Below, piece by piece: positions 1 to 6,735 of a DNA stretch of 10,101 bases. Below the pieces are notes generated by a model that saw nothing but the letters and a program-made list of their open reading frames with translations, had not been told where the DNA came from and did no database searches. How positions within the stretch are numbered: position 1 is the stretch's first letter; each line of letters opens with the position of its first letter. The translations under genes and the position numbers were made by a program. The DNA is taken from contig CAJUSB010000118.1 in assembly GCA_910589115.1 (NCBI GenBank), positions 1-10,101 of the forward strand, given 5' to 3'. This DNA comes from an uncultured Clostridia bacterium (lineage in GTDB: Bacteria > Bacillota > Clostridia > Oscillospirales > Butyricicoccaceae).

Positions 1-120
1 AAAGGAAGGATGAAACCGAAAATGGTTTTCTTTTGAGTTTCACGGATTCAGGTTTAAATTAGCTGCTCCATTTTTGAGCGGTACATATTTTATCACTTCG
101 CACAGGGAAGTTCCATGATT
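1..120. other. Left edge, no gene seen
   Basis: No coding sequence is supported here. A short AAACC/GGTTT hairpin at about 13-28 is followed by a T-rich stretch and could be the weak terminator of a gene left of the window. At 88-95 the sequence TTTATCAC, the reverse complement of GTGATAAA, followed by TTCGC resembles the right end of the direct repeats described below. The repeat family therefore probably extends left of the window. Confidence 0.35.
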
Positions 121-203
121 TGGGTTCCGGCACAAAGAATCTGTTGGGAACGAGGAGCAATCATTCATGCAGGCTGAGAGGACAAAATCACACATACCAT
201 GCA

Positions 204-528
204 GTTCAACAGATCCAGACCAGCGCAGAAAGGATATTCAAAATGGAAGCCTTCGCGCCTGAATCAGTTTCTTGTGCCGGAAACCAAGAACATAGAAATT
301 CCGAACGCGAAGTGATAAAGCAGTGACAAACCAGCGACAAAATTGATGCAATAATTATCTTCTGCAAATGCGTGATTTCTATATTTCATCTATATATTTA
401 TAACTTTTTTCTTTCCTAAATAAGAAAAGTGAAAAAAGTGACAAAAATATAGGTATCTCAAGAAAAAAATGAAGTAAGTAATTTAAAAAGATGTGATCTG
501 CGAAAAATTTAATCACTTTTGTCACTGC
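204..528. repeat. Long direct repeat, copy 1
   Basis: This is the first of two clearly related copies; its partner is 708-1030. From 271 to 528 the two align without net insertion or deletion at a constant offset of 502 bp. Between 428 and 527 I count only three differences (442, 499, 502). The left part (204-270) is more diverged, at an offset of 504. The copy holds three 11-bp-phased direct repeats starting at 312, 323 and 334, an AT-rich middle, and an inverted pair of AGTGACAAAA (437-446) and TTTTGTCACT (517-526). The arrangement resembles an iteron origin, and the gene for a replicative helicase lies downstream. The function is inferred. Confidence 0.8.
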
Positions 529-707
529 GGAGTCATTAGCTCTTGTTCCGTAAGTTATTGCGTTGTTTGTTCCGGCATAAAAGGATTTTTGCCAAGCGAA
601 GTCATACCATCCATCCATCCATTCGGCCGACACGAGAAACTTATTGGCTGATAGCGACATCCTAATTCGTACAGACCAACGTGATACAATCCAATATATC
701 GCGTATC

Positions 708-1030
708 GTTCAGTGGATTCATACCGGTGCAGAAGGGATATCCAAACTGAAATCGTTCCAGCCAAAAGGATTCTTGTGCTGGAAACCAAAATCATTGAAT
801 TTCCCGGCGCGAAGTGATAAAACAGTGAAAAACCAACGACAGAATCTATGCAACAATTATCCTTTATAAATGCGTAATTTCTATATTTGTTATATATATA
901 TGTAACTTATTTATCTTCTAAACAGAGAGAGTGAAAAAAGTGATAAAAATATAGGTATCTCAAGAAAAAAATGAAGTAAGTAATTTAAAAAGATGTGATC
1001 CGCAAAAAATTTAATCACTTTTGTCACTGT
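708..1030. repeat. Long direct repeat, copy 2
   Basis: This is the partner of 204-528. It keeps the same internal plan: 11-bp-phased boxes starting at 814, 825 and 836 (the third degenerate), an AT-rich segment, GTGATAAA at 940-947 and the inverted TTTGTCAC at 1020-1027. Conservation is highest in the right-hand 100 bp and lower to the left, so the right part appears to be under selection or more recently homogenised. Confidence 0.8.
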
Positions 1031-1036
1031 GGGCAT
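911..1036 (-). CDS. Possible small hydrophobic peptide
   Basis: This is a 41-residue frame inside repeat copy 2, starting MPTVTKVIKFFADH and continuing with a strongly hydrophobic core (FLNYLLHFF, IFLSLFSL) and a basic end FRR. The same core can be read on the minus strand of repeat copy 1 with a different charged C-terminus, but there without a nearby ATG (only GTG). The three base differences within the conserved 100 bp are all silent in this frame. The layout recalls small membrane peptides of type I toxin systems. Against it, no convincing ribosome binding site is visible, and the DNA may be conserved for its own sake. I regard it as a low-confidence candidate. Confidence 0.15.
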   Translation of the reverse strand: MPTVTKVIKFFADHIFLNYLLHFFLEIPIFLSLFSLSLFRR

Positions 1037-1074
1037 ATCAGATCTTAACAGCGCAAGATGGCAGTTTGTTTTAT

Positions 1075-1302
1075 CCCGGCACAAGGAATCTTGTCGGAAA
1101 CAATGAGCAATCAATCATGCGGGTTGAATGGGAAGCCGCTTCGTCCGCATCATTTCCTGTGCCGGAAACAGAAGTTATGCTTTCAGTCCGATCTGGGGCA
1201 AGCACAGATTGAGCTGCTGACTTTCATACAAGGTCATATTGCGACCACCCTATCGCAAACAGATTTGTGTGCTGGATTTTCAAAATTAAATTTGTCACTG
1301 CG
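1075..1302. repeat. Degenerate third repeat copy
   Basis: Positions 1076-1127 match 127-177 at roughly 80 percent with one indel (shared CCGGCACAA, GAATC, GAGCAATCA and CATGC blocks). CTGTGCCGGAAAC at 1157-1169 matches the block at 271-284. TTTGTCACTGCG at 1291-1302 repeats the right end of copy 1. The AT-rich middle and the 11-bp boxes are missing. It looks like a decayed or partial copy. Confidence 0.6.
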
Positions 1303-1362
1303 AAACGATCCGATTCAGCTTCACATGTTGTCAGTGTGTGTTCAGTCCAGACCCACATGATA

Positions 1363-1390
1363 CCAGATGGGATTTTCTCATCTGGCTTTT
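1363..1390 (+). terminator. Rho-independent terminator
   Basis: Arms CCAGATGGG (1363-1371) and CTCATCTGG (1377-1385) pair over nine positions with one G-U, around the loop ATTTT, followed by CTTTT. It separates the repeat region from the replication genes and would stop transcripts coming out of the repeats. Confidence 0.65.
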
Positions 1391-1465
1391 GTGCTGTCGT
1401 TAACCGGTCGGAACTGAAACGAAGTATTTTAAAGAAAATATTGTGTCGAAGCAGATGGCATACTG

Positions 1466-1500
1466 GAATAATTTGTCGACGATCTGCATATCATATAATA
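1466..1500 (+). promoter_or_regulatory. Promoter of the TOPRIM-like gene
   Basis: A perfect TATAAT lies at 1494-1499, 27 bp before the chosen start codon. The -35 is poor (TTTGTC or TTGTCG around 1472-1478, 15-16 bp spacing), suggesting dependence on an activator or an extended contact. The block GAATAATTT, GTCGA, TGCATAT, ATAATA recurs before the next gene at 2556-2590. An inverted pair GCAGAT (1451-1456)/ATCTGC (1482-1487) flanks the -35 area and could be an operator. Confidence 0.5.
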
Positions 1501-1526
1501 TAACCACTTTGAAGGGAGTTGCAGAA

Positions 1527-2561
1527 ATGAAGCATATTGAAATTGAAGCGGACAGAAAGAAACCAACTGACATCCATAAGGTGCTGAATGGCGTTTACAA
1601 GTTGTGCAGGCCAGATGATACACTGCGCACTGAATTGAAAATACAGGCTGGCCTGTCCAACGAAATGATAGATCAGTACATCCTGTCAGCGCCGCCGAGC
1701 GATATTGTTCAACGGCTTCGGAAGGAATACGGCTTCACAGATGATGACATGCTCGGTGTGCCGGGGTTCTTCCAATCAGAAGACGGGGAAGTCCTGTTCA
1801 AGCACTATGTTAATGTTGATTATGGAATTACGGTGCGATCAGTTAGCAACAGGATTTTAGGAATTCTGCTGCATTTTCAGCCAATAGGACAGGTTTGCGG
1901 TGCGAATCCGGAAAAGGACGTTGCATGGCTCTCTACAAAAGGTGAACTCATGGGCACGCCGTCCGGATCACCCGTTGGCATGGTGGGCAACCCGTCACAT
2001 TATATGTATTACGACGAGATTCTTGGAAAGCGCCGATATGGAACAGAAATTGAACTTGGCAAGCGCGGCAATATTTTTATCACAGACAGCTTCTTTAAAG
2101 CCGCAGCGTGCCATCAGCGATACGGGACAAGAGCGTTATTCATGACCGGTGTGCAAAACAGGACTTCCCTGACGCGTACAATGGAAGAACTGACACACAA
2201 ATCCGAATCACGGCAAAAAGTAATTATCGCACCTGATGCGGATTGGCGAAATGAAATGGATGTTATGGAAGGCTGGCTGAATGTCGTTGAAGATATTTAC
2301 AGTCAGTGCCTGCCGATCTGGATGGCTGTGTGGCCGCCGTCCTGTGGCGCACAGATAAGCTCTGTTGTGTGCAGCGGATTTGCCGACAGGATAACACCTA
2401 AGCGCATCAGCAAAGCGTTCCTGCCGCATATACGGCGCTATGCGGATACAGCAGTGGGGAAGGGCTGTAAGGAAGCGGAACAGCTTGGATCTTATGCGCA
2501 CTATATTTCCCTGATGCTCAGCAGATGGGAGAATCAGGTCGACTTTGGTGTTGTTGAATAA
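1527..2561 (+). CDS. TOPRIM/DUF3854-like replication protein
   Basis: A 344-residue protein. The ATG at 1527 is chosen because AAGGGAG precedes it at suitable distance and TATAAT lies just upstream; the longer frame from 1443 would begin before the promoter. Residues 181-272 look like the TOPRIM-like domain of DUF3854 and phage primases: a strand plus ITDSFFKAA (185-193, in place of the usual TEG..KA), MTGVQNRTSL (206-215), then VIIAPDADW (232-240) with the Asp-x-Asp pair D237/D239, and a further helix-strand ending AVW. The usual acidic residue of motif one is Asp rather than Glu. The first 180 residues match nothing I recognise. Family members act with replicative helicases in priming or nucleotidyl transfer. 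The next gene encodes such a helicase, which fits a two-gene replication module. Domain call likely, activity inferred. Confidence 0.7.
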   Translation: MKHIEIEADRKKPTDIHKVLNGVYKLCRPDDTLRTELKIQAGLSNEMIDQYILSAPPSDIVQRLRKEYGFTDDDMLGVPGFFQSEDGEVLFKHYVNVDYGITVRSVSNRILGILLHFQPIGQVCGANPEKDVAWLSTKGELMGTPSGSPVGMVGNPSHYMYYDEILGKRRYGTEIELGKRGNIFITDSFFKAAACHQRYGTRALFMTGVQNRTSLTRTMEELTHKSESRQKVIIAPDADWRNEMDVMEGWLNVVEDIYSQCLPIWMAVWPPSCGAQISSVVCSGFADRITPKRISKAFLPHIRRYADTAVGKGCKEAEQLGSYAHYISLMLSRWENQVDFGVVE

Positions 2562-2590
2562 TTTTCTGTCGATGTGCATATAATAAGATA
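2556..2590 (+). promoter_or_regulatory. Promoter of the helicase gene
   Basis: TATAAT occurs at 2579-2584 inside GTGCATATAATAAG. A candidate -35, TTGAAT (2554-2559), overlaps the stop of the preceding gene with a long 19-bp spacer. The segment shares GAATAATTT, TGTCGA and TGCATA with 1466-1500, so both replication genes may answer to the same regulator. Downstream, AAGGAG at about 2620 serves as ribosome binding site. Confidence 0.45.
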
Positions 2591-2632
2591 CAAAATACAA
2601 CGCTGTATAATCAGCGGGAAGGAGAAAGTATA

Positions 2633-4606
2633 ATGAGTAATATAAAAGATATGGCTTTGCAGTATGACGCTGTTCAGACACTGGGAAGAAAAAAGAAGTA
2701 TCCGGGACATGCCGATGCAGATGATGAGTTTCGTGATGCGCTTCGCGGTAAATCGGAGCGTGAAGAATTTAACGCGGCACTGCGGGCTGTTGTAGATAAA
2801 TACAACAGCAGGCCGCTTCAGCGAGGCGAAGAACCCGATACAAAATCGGCTATAGGTTTAGCGTATGAAAAGAGTGGCATTCATCCTGCGGGCTGGTATG
2901 GTGTGAATCCATATGATACAGAAAAGTATCCGTTAACGCAGGTTGGTTTCAGCAAGCTGTTTGCTGCCTGGAGCCGCGGCCGTCTTTGGTATGAACCTGC
3001 TGAGAAGTTATTTTATATCCGGGATCATGGTATCCCGCAAGCCGATATGGTAGGCAGGCTTATGCTCGCGCTGAGGGATGAATTTCAGGAAGCGCTGGAG
3101 TATGCGGCTTCCTTAATTCAAGATAATGCATACCGGAAAGAATTTGAGAAAAACCGTGAGAAATATTTCTGTGAGGACAAGCTGTGGAATAAAGCGCTTA
3201 TGGGTGTGCAGCCGCATTGTGCGGTAGAGTCATCGGAAAGCGAAACACCCAAGTACATGATCGCAACGCAAAGTCAGATGATTAAAATGAACCGGGAAAA
3301 CGGTTCCTATGCCATAGAAGAGATAAGCAGTGATGGTTTTACACCCAGACGTATGAATGTAATACATGATCCGAATGCCGATTGTCCAACGTTCAAGCAA
3401 GTGCTTGCGGATACATTTGAAGGAAACAGGGAAAAGATCGAATTTTTTCAAATGATGCTTGGGATGGGACTTTCTGGTGATAACGAACAGAAGGCCGTAC
3501 TTATTCTTCATGGAAGGCGCGCGAACAACGGAAAATCCACGATATTGAAAGCCGTGGAAGACGTTTTGGGAAATTACGCATTCGGTGTCAGAGAAGGGGT
3601 CATTGATAAGAAAACACACGAAGGACAGGGGGCATCATCGGACGCAGCCAGGATAAAAGGTCAGCGGTATGTTATCCTGCGGGAGATGTCAGAGAGTGTT
3701 TCTGTTGATTCAGGCAAGCTGAAAAGACTCGTTGGAAACGACCATACTACGGTTCGCCAGCTTTTTGAAGCGACGGAATCGTTTGTTCCGCAGTGTTTGA
3801 TCATTATGGACTGCAATACGCTTCCCGCCCTTGACGATATGTCCCTGTTTGATCGGGAGTCGCTGTTTGTCATTACGTTTGAGCGCTCGTTTAATGGCGA
3901 AAATCGGGATACATCCATTGCCAGAATGCTTGAAAAAGAGCATGCGGGCATTTTGAACTGGATTCTGGAAGGCTTCCGGATGTACTGCAAAAGATGTTCG
4001 GATTATTCGCAAATCAAAGCTCCGGAGTGTGTGAGGGAAGATACGTTGGATTATCGTTATGAGTATGACCATATCAGTGAGTTTTTTAATTGCAACCTGG
4101 AGTATACCGGTGACTCAAAGGACCGTATATTGGTAGAGCATATGCGCAAACGCTACGATAAGTGGACAAAAGATAATGGGTATACCACTTTTTCAACGCA
4201 GAGGTTCAACTCTCAGTTGGTAAATTTGGTTCATATCGATTCAAAGAGCTCAGAAAAGTTCAAAATATATTCCAATAGTAAGGTATATTACCGTGGATTC
4301 CGATTCAGAATCACGGAAAAAGCAGACCCATCCGGTTTTACTACTTATCTGGAAACAGAATATCAAAAAACGAACGCCACAAAAGACCATGAGAACGTTC
4401 TGCTAACATCCTTGTTCAGCGGGTACAATAAGTGGGCAGATGAGCAGGGTATTTGCGACAAAATCGATTTTTACGACACAGTGAGCAGGCTTGATCGGGA
4501 GAAGTATCATATCCTTGTAGAAGGGGATCAGATTTTTATAACCGATATCGAGAAGATTGCTCATGATTCAGATATTAACTGCGAAAGCAATCAGCTGGCC
4601 ATGTGA
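2633..4606 (+). CDS. D5/P4-family primase-helicase
   Basis: A 657-residue protein with start ATG at 2633 preceded by GGAAGGAG. It is a superfamily 3 helicase of the phage/plasmid D5-P4 type. Walker A is GRRANNGKST (294-303). The Walker B-like strand is YVILREMSES (346-355), with E351. The sensor-like strand LIIMDCNTLP (389-398) is followed by DRESLFVITFERSF (407-420). The family's LEKEHAGILNWILEGF segment lies at 433-448. The first about 200 residues are charged and helical, without primase motifs that I can identify. The region after 470 probably holds a winged helix. Length fits the family's helicase-only members. Priming may be supplied by the upstream TOPRIM-like protein. It would unwind DNA at the element's origin as a ring ATPase. 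The gene is intact and has its own promoter-like block. Confidence 0.88.
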   Translation: MSNIKDMALQYDAVQTLGRKKKYPGHADADDEFRDALRGKSEREEFNAALRAVVDKYNSRPLQRGEEPDTKSAIGLAYEKSGIHPAGWYGVNPYDTEKYPLTQVGFSKLFAAWSRGRLWYEPAEKLFYIRDHGIPQADMVGRLMLALRDEFQEALEYAASLIQDNAYRKEFEKNREKYFCEDKLWNKALMGVQPHCAVESSESETPKYMIATQSQMIKMNRENGSYAIEEISSDGFTPRRMNVIHDPNADCPTFKQVLADTFEGNREKIEFFQMMLGMGLSGDNEQKAVLILHGRRANNGKSTILKAVEDVLGNYAFGVREGVIDKKTHEGQGASSDAARIKGQRYVILREMSESVSVDSGKLKRLVGNDHTTVRQLFEATESFVPQCLIIMDCNTLPALDDMSLFDRESLFVITFERSFNGENRDTSIARMLEKEHAGILNWILEGFRMYCKRCSDYSQIKAPECVREDTLDYRYEYDHISEFFNCNLEYTGDSKDRILVEHMRKRYDKWTKDNGYTTFSTQRFNSQLVNLVHIDSKSSEKFKIYSNSKVYYRGFRFRITEKADPSGFTTYLETEYQKTNATKDHENVLLTSLFSGYNKWADEQGICDKIDFYDTVSRLDREKYHILVEGDQIFITDIEKIAHDSDINCESNQLAM

Positions 4607-4862
4607 TAACAGAAGTGAAGCCGGCCGCCCTGTAACAAAGGCGGTCGAGCTTCCGACACCGGACGGCGAAACACGCTGTTTGGGCTGTCATGAAATAGAA
4701 AAGAGACATTTCGCATACTATAAAATAGATATTGTAATGGGACACCGCAGAAGCGGTAGAAAGCGAGGGAATTATGAGCGTAGCTATAAAAAGAAGATTG
4801 TTGGACGCCAGAACGAGCCGGATAATGGCGCACAGGGCAGATGCCATGATGAAAAATCTTGA
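4563..4862 (+). CDS. Doubtful small CxxC reading frame
   Basis: A 99-residue frame that starts inside the end of the helicase gene and overlaps the next HTH gene by 89 bp in another phase. It contains RCLGCHE, a possible zinc-binding Cys-x-x-Cys, and a very basic second half (GHRRSGRKRGNYERSYKKK). The ribosome binding site is weak (GAGAAG). It would fill the 167-bp gap between two real genes. The heavy overlap and the lack of a recognised family make it more likely a chance frame. Confidence 0.15.
   Translation: MIQILTAKAISWPCDNRSEAGRPVTKAVELPTPDGETRCLGCHEIEKRHFAYYKIDIVMGHRRSGRKRGNYERSYKKKIVGRQNEPDNGAQGRCHDEKS
4623..4646 (+). other. GC-rich hairpin after helicase gene
   Basis: GGCCGCC (4623-4629) pairs with GGCGGTC (4640-4646) over seven positions including one G-U, loop of ten. 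It lies 17 bp past the helicase stop, where a terminator would be expected, but no T-run follows. It may stall polymerase, protect the mRNA 3' end, or mean nothing. A smaller hairpin ACCGC-AGAA-GCGGT (4744-4757) sits just before the ribosome binding site of the next gene. Confidence 0.3.
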
Positions 4863-5106
4863 AAATGGGGAACGCTATCGGAAAATCTGCGACAACGCGT
4901 GGCGCGAAGTCAATGAGGCAGAGGCTGTAATTGCTGACAGGCTTCAAACGCTGTCCGCGATGGATCGAATGATCGTGGAGCAGTGGATGGATGGCGCAAC
5001 TTTTGAGGAAATTGCCAAGGCGGCGGGCTGGAGCATATCGTGGGCAAACCGGCGTTTCAACGCGGCCGTACGTAAAATGCAGGAAGAAGCAGATCGGGAA
5101 ACTTAA
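4774..5106 (+). CDS. Small sigma-region-4-like HTH protein
   Basis: A 110-residue protein starting at ATG 4774 after AGCGAGGGA. Residues 1-55 are helical and charged. Residues 60-103 form a sigma-70 region 4-like helix-turn-helix: LSAMDRMIVEQ, then FEEIAKAAGWSISWANRRF and a final helix AAVRKMQEE. Small phage activators of the RinA/ArpU kind and DUF1492-type proteins share this plan of a single C-terminal HTH, and commonly switch on later genes of the element. The exact family is not established. It follows the helicase gene by 167 bp on the same strand. A TATAAAAT at 4719-4726 could be a -10 of its own, but I see no matching -35. Confidence 0.65.
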   Translation: MSVAIKRRLLDARTSRIMAHRADAMMKNLENGERYRKICDNAWREVNEAEAVIADRLQTLSAMDRMIVEQWMDGATFEEIAKAAGWSISWANRRFNAAVRKMQEEADRET

Positions 5107-5279
5107 GCGTTGCTGCCGAAGGCGTAAACTGTCCCTGATACCGCTTGAGCGTCATCAAATAAGAATGAATTTGCTGCATACCATAAAAATATAAATCCAT
5201 CGAGGTAAACAGACCGTGTTGTGACCACCCGAAATACAAATCGATTGGAAGAGCAGCATGGGAAGCAAAATATAAACCC

Positions 5280-5312
5280 CGGATGCGGTGCTGTAAAATA
5301 CTGCAGCATCCG
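5280..5312 (+). promoter_or_regulatory. Hairpin before the second HTH gene
   Basis: Perfect outer arms CGGATGC (5280-5286) and GCATCCG (5306-5312), extended by TGC/GCA with a two-base bulge, loop of about 11. It lies in the 239-bp gap between two small regulator genes, 33 bp before the next start. No T-run follows, so it is more likely a leader structure or operator dyad than a terminator. Apart from a weak TTGGAA about 35 bp before it, the rest of the gap (5107-5279) shows nothing I can name. Confidence 0.35.
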
Positions 5313-5345
5313 TATCCACGAAAATTTATTAAGGAGGTCATTATT

Positions 5346-5687
5346 ATGAAAGCAATCAATGTATTATATCGTTTTAATCAGTTGGCCGCAGAGCGGATCA
5401 ATCTGACCGTACTGAAAAACAACACCACCGGAGCGGAGCAGGCGCTGTACCGTGCCCTGTTCGAGGATGTCTCGGAGGAAATGCAGTCGCTCATCCCGCA
5501 GATTCGGAATATCTTCAAGCGCATCAGGTGCCGCAGCATTGCGAAAGATATCATAGCGATCTACTTTGAAGATATGGACCATCAGGATTGGGCGGAGACG
5601 CGCGGCGTTTCTGTGAATACACTCTATGACAGCATCAAGGAGACGCTGGAAGAAATCGACCGCGAGATTGAAGCGGAAGCCGCTTAA
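5346..5687 (+). CDS. Small HTH protein, unknown family
   Basis: A 113-residue protein. The start at ATG 5346 is fixed by the strong AAGGAGG about seven bases upstream; an earlier in-frame start lies within the hairpin. Residues 1-60 are helical with basic patches (FKRIRCR at 57-63). Residues 66-104 can fold as a helix-turn-helix: KDIIAIYFEDMDHQDWAE, turn TRGVSVN, recognition helix TLYDSIKETLEE. The order resembles the preceding gene product, so the two may be distant relatives or partners. The acidic tail EIDREIEAEAA is notable. A DNA-binding or sigma-like role is inferred from fold pattern only. Transcription ends at the strong terminator 16 bp downstream. Confidence 0.65.
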   Translation: MKAINVLYRFNQLAAERINLTVLKNNTTGAEQALYRALFEDVSEEMQSLIPQIRNIFKRIRCRSIAKDIIAIYFEDMDHQDWAETRGVSVNTLYDSIKETLEEIDREIEAEAA

Positions 5688-5702
5688 GGTACATTGAGAA
5701 AG

Positions 5703-5745
5703 GCCGCCGGAGTGGAATAATCCCCACTTCGGCGGCTTCTTTTCC
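5703..5745 (+). terminator. Strong bidirectional terminator
   Basis: GCCGCCGGAGTGG (5703-5715) and CCACTTCGGCGGC (5724-5736) pair over 13 positions with one G-U, loop AATAATCC, then TTCTTTTCC. Read on the minus strand, the stem is followed by CTTTCTC, a weaker tail. It sits exactly between two convergent genes and can serve both. Confidence 0.85.
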
Positions 5746-5755
5746 TCTCGTCTCT

Positions 5756-6709
5756 TCATGCTGACAAGATTTTCCGTGTCGGCACAAAATCAATCGATTG
5801 GCTTGCAGTGTTGTAAATCGTTTCGCAGAGTTTATCGTTTGGAGTGAACAAAAAATCAGTGTTAGGGTGAATGTGTTTGTAACGGATGAGTTGTTCGTAC
5901 AGGTGCTTTCCAGATATTTGTTTGTCCCTGATTTTAGGATGGCTGCCCGACCAGTGTTTTAAGTCCTCTAACTGAAAAACACCGTCATCAGGCGACGTGC
6001 CGATGATGTAAATCAGCCGCTTCCTCTCTGCAGCGGCATAGAAGGCAGCGTTTTCATAGGAGACCCGATCTATCGATGAGGCAAAGTCACGGTCCAGCTC
6101 AGCAAGGTCTGCCTTTCGATCAACGATAATCCTGCCGTTTGGAGTCGTATAGTCTCCGGCAGGGAACTTTGATGGAAGCAGGATGATTTGATTCGCAGCG
6201 CACCAGTCAATCATTGGTGACTTGCGTTCCTGCGTATCTGCGCGAAGAACCGGCAGGCCGGACAGCTTGGCTAAGATTGTCGCCCGAACGATATCCTTTG
6301 TGCCCGCTTTCCAGCTTTCTGTTCCGATTCGGATGTCCTCAGGCATTATCTGGAAGGCACTTGCAGGATAGCTCCGCCGTACCTCCAGATATCTGTCATA
6401 CAAGCCGATATCGACCGTCAGATTGCATCCAGTGGCATCAAATATGGTGCTAATGACTGTTTGTGCCCCTTTGTTCAGGGCTCTCAGGGCATATTGAATA
6501 ACTGCTTGTCCTGCTTCCGCGTTGATCCACCAGATGAGCGGCCATTTGCCGTACTGAAGATAGAATGTGTATGCGTAGCCAGCGCAGGGACCTACTGCGA
6601 TGTCGTAATACAGGGCGATACGGCCCTTATACCGCCGGACATACATAATCTGGATCAGGTAACGTCCCTCGCATGGGGCTGATGGCTGATAAGCGGTTTT
6701 ATATTCCAT
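5756..6709 (-). CDS. ERCC4-type nuclease with N-terminal domain
   Basis: A 317-residue protein; start ATG at 6709 with AAGGAGG just upstream. Residues 150-240 fit the ERCC4 (XPF/Mus81-type) nuclease core: VLRADTQERKSP (154-165, where the family has DTRE), a helix, LPSKFPAGDY (178-187) with the conserved Gly-Asp, then IIVDRKADLAEL (194-205), the V[ED]RK motif with Asp instead of Glu. Candidate metal ligands are D158, E161, D186 and D197, with K199. Residues 14-60 (EGRYLIQI, IALYYDIAVG, GYAYTFYLQYGKWP) resemble phage single-strand-binding-like domains of the DUF669 type, a weaker call. Such enzymes cut branched DNA or flaps during recombination and replication. The C-terminal 80 residues are unassigned. 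The gene converges on the small HTH gene. Confidence 0.75.
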   Translation of the reverse strand: MEYKTAYQPSAPCEGRYLIQIMYVRRYKGRIALYYDIAVGPCAGYAYTFYLQYGKWPLIWWINAEAGQAVIQYALRALNKGAQTVISTIFDATGCNLTVDIGLYDRYLEVRRSYPASAFQIMPEDIRIGTESWKAGTKDIVRATILAKLSGLPVLRADTQERKSPMIDWCAANQIILLPSKFPAGDYTTPNGRIIVDRKADLAELDRDFASSIDRVSYENAAFYAAAERKRLIYIIGTSPDDGVFQLEDLKHWSGSHPKIRDKQISGKHLYEQLIRYKHIHPNTDFLFTPNDKLCETIYNTASQSIDFVPTRKILSA

Positions 6710-6735
6710 TATTAAATACCTCCTTTTTATGATGT

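Larger units (their letters stand above)
88..1298. other. Candidate iteron replication origin
   Basis: Nine exact GTGAYAAA octamers occur here. On the plus strand they start at 312, 323, 438, 814 and 940. As reverse complements they lie at 88-95, 518-525, 1020-1027 and 1291-1298. Degenerate versions at 334, 825 and 836 extend two runs with exact 11-bp spacing, about one helical turn. AT-rich tracts (about 370-510 and 870-1015) lie beside the boxes. Genes for a TOPRIM-like protein and a D5 helicase follow directly. Phased direct repeats plus an AT-rich region plus adjacent replication genes is the usual plan of iteron origins. No DnaA-box search was done, and the initiator is unknown. The alternative is a regulatory array for a DNA-binding repressor. 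Confidence 0.45.

Noticed and set aside
379..795. 138-residue minus-strand gene in the repeat region
   Set aside because: No ribosome binding site, and its N-terminal two thirds is not shared with the matching frame in repeat copy 2. Only the short hydrophobic end is conserved, which is noted separately.
204..1302. CRISPR array
   Set aside because: The repeats are hundreds of bases long with diverged content; there are no short identical repeats with regular unique spacers and no cas genes.
1443..1526. Upstream start for the TOPRIM-like gene
   Set aside because: It lies before the TATAAT at 1494-1499 and has no ribosome binding site; ATG 1527 has AAGGGAG.
2208..2681. Minus-strand frame over the TOPRIM-like gene end
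   Set aside because: It overlaps two well-supported plus-strand genes and shows no family features.
3230..4072. Minus-strand frames inside the helicase gene
   Set aside because: They are antisense to conserved helicase motifs and lack start signals.
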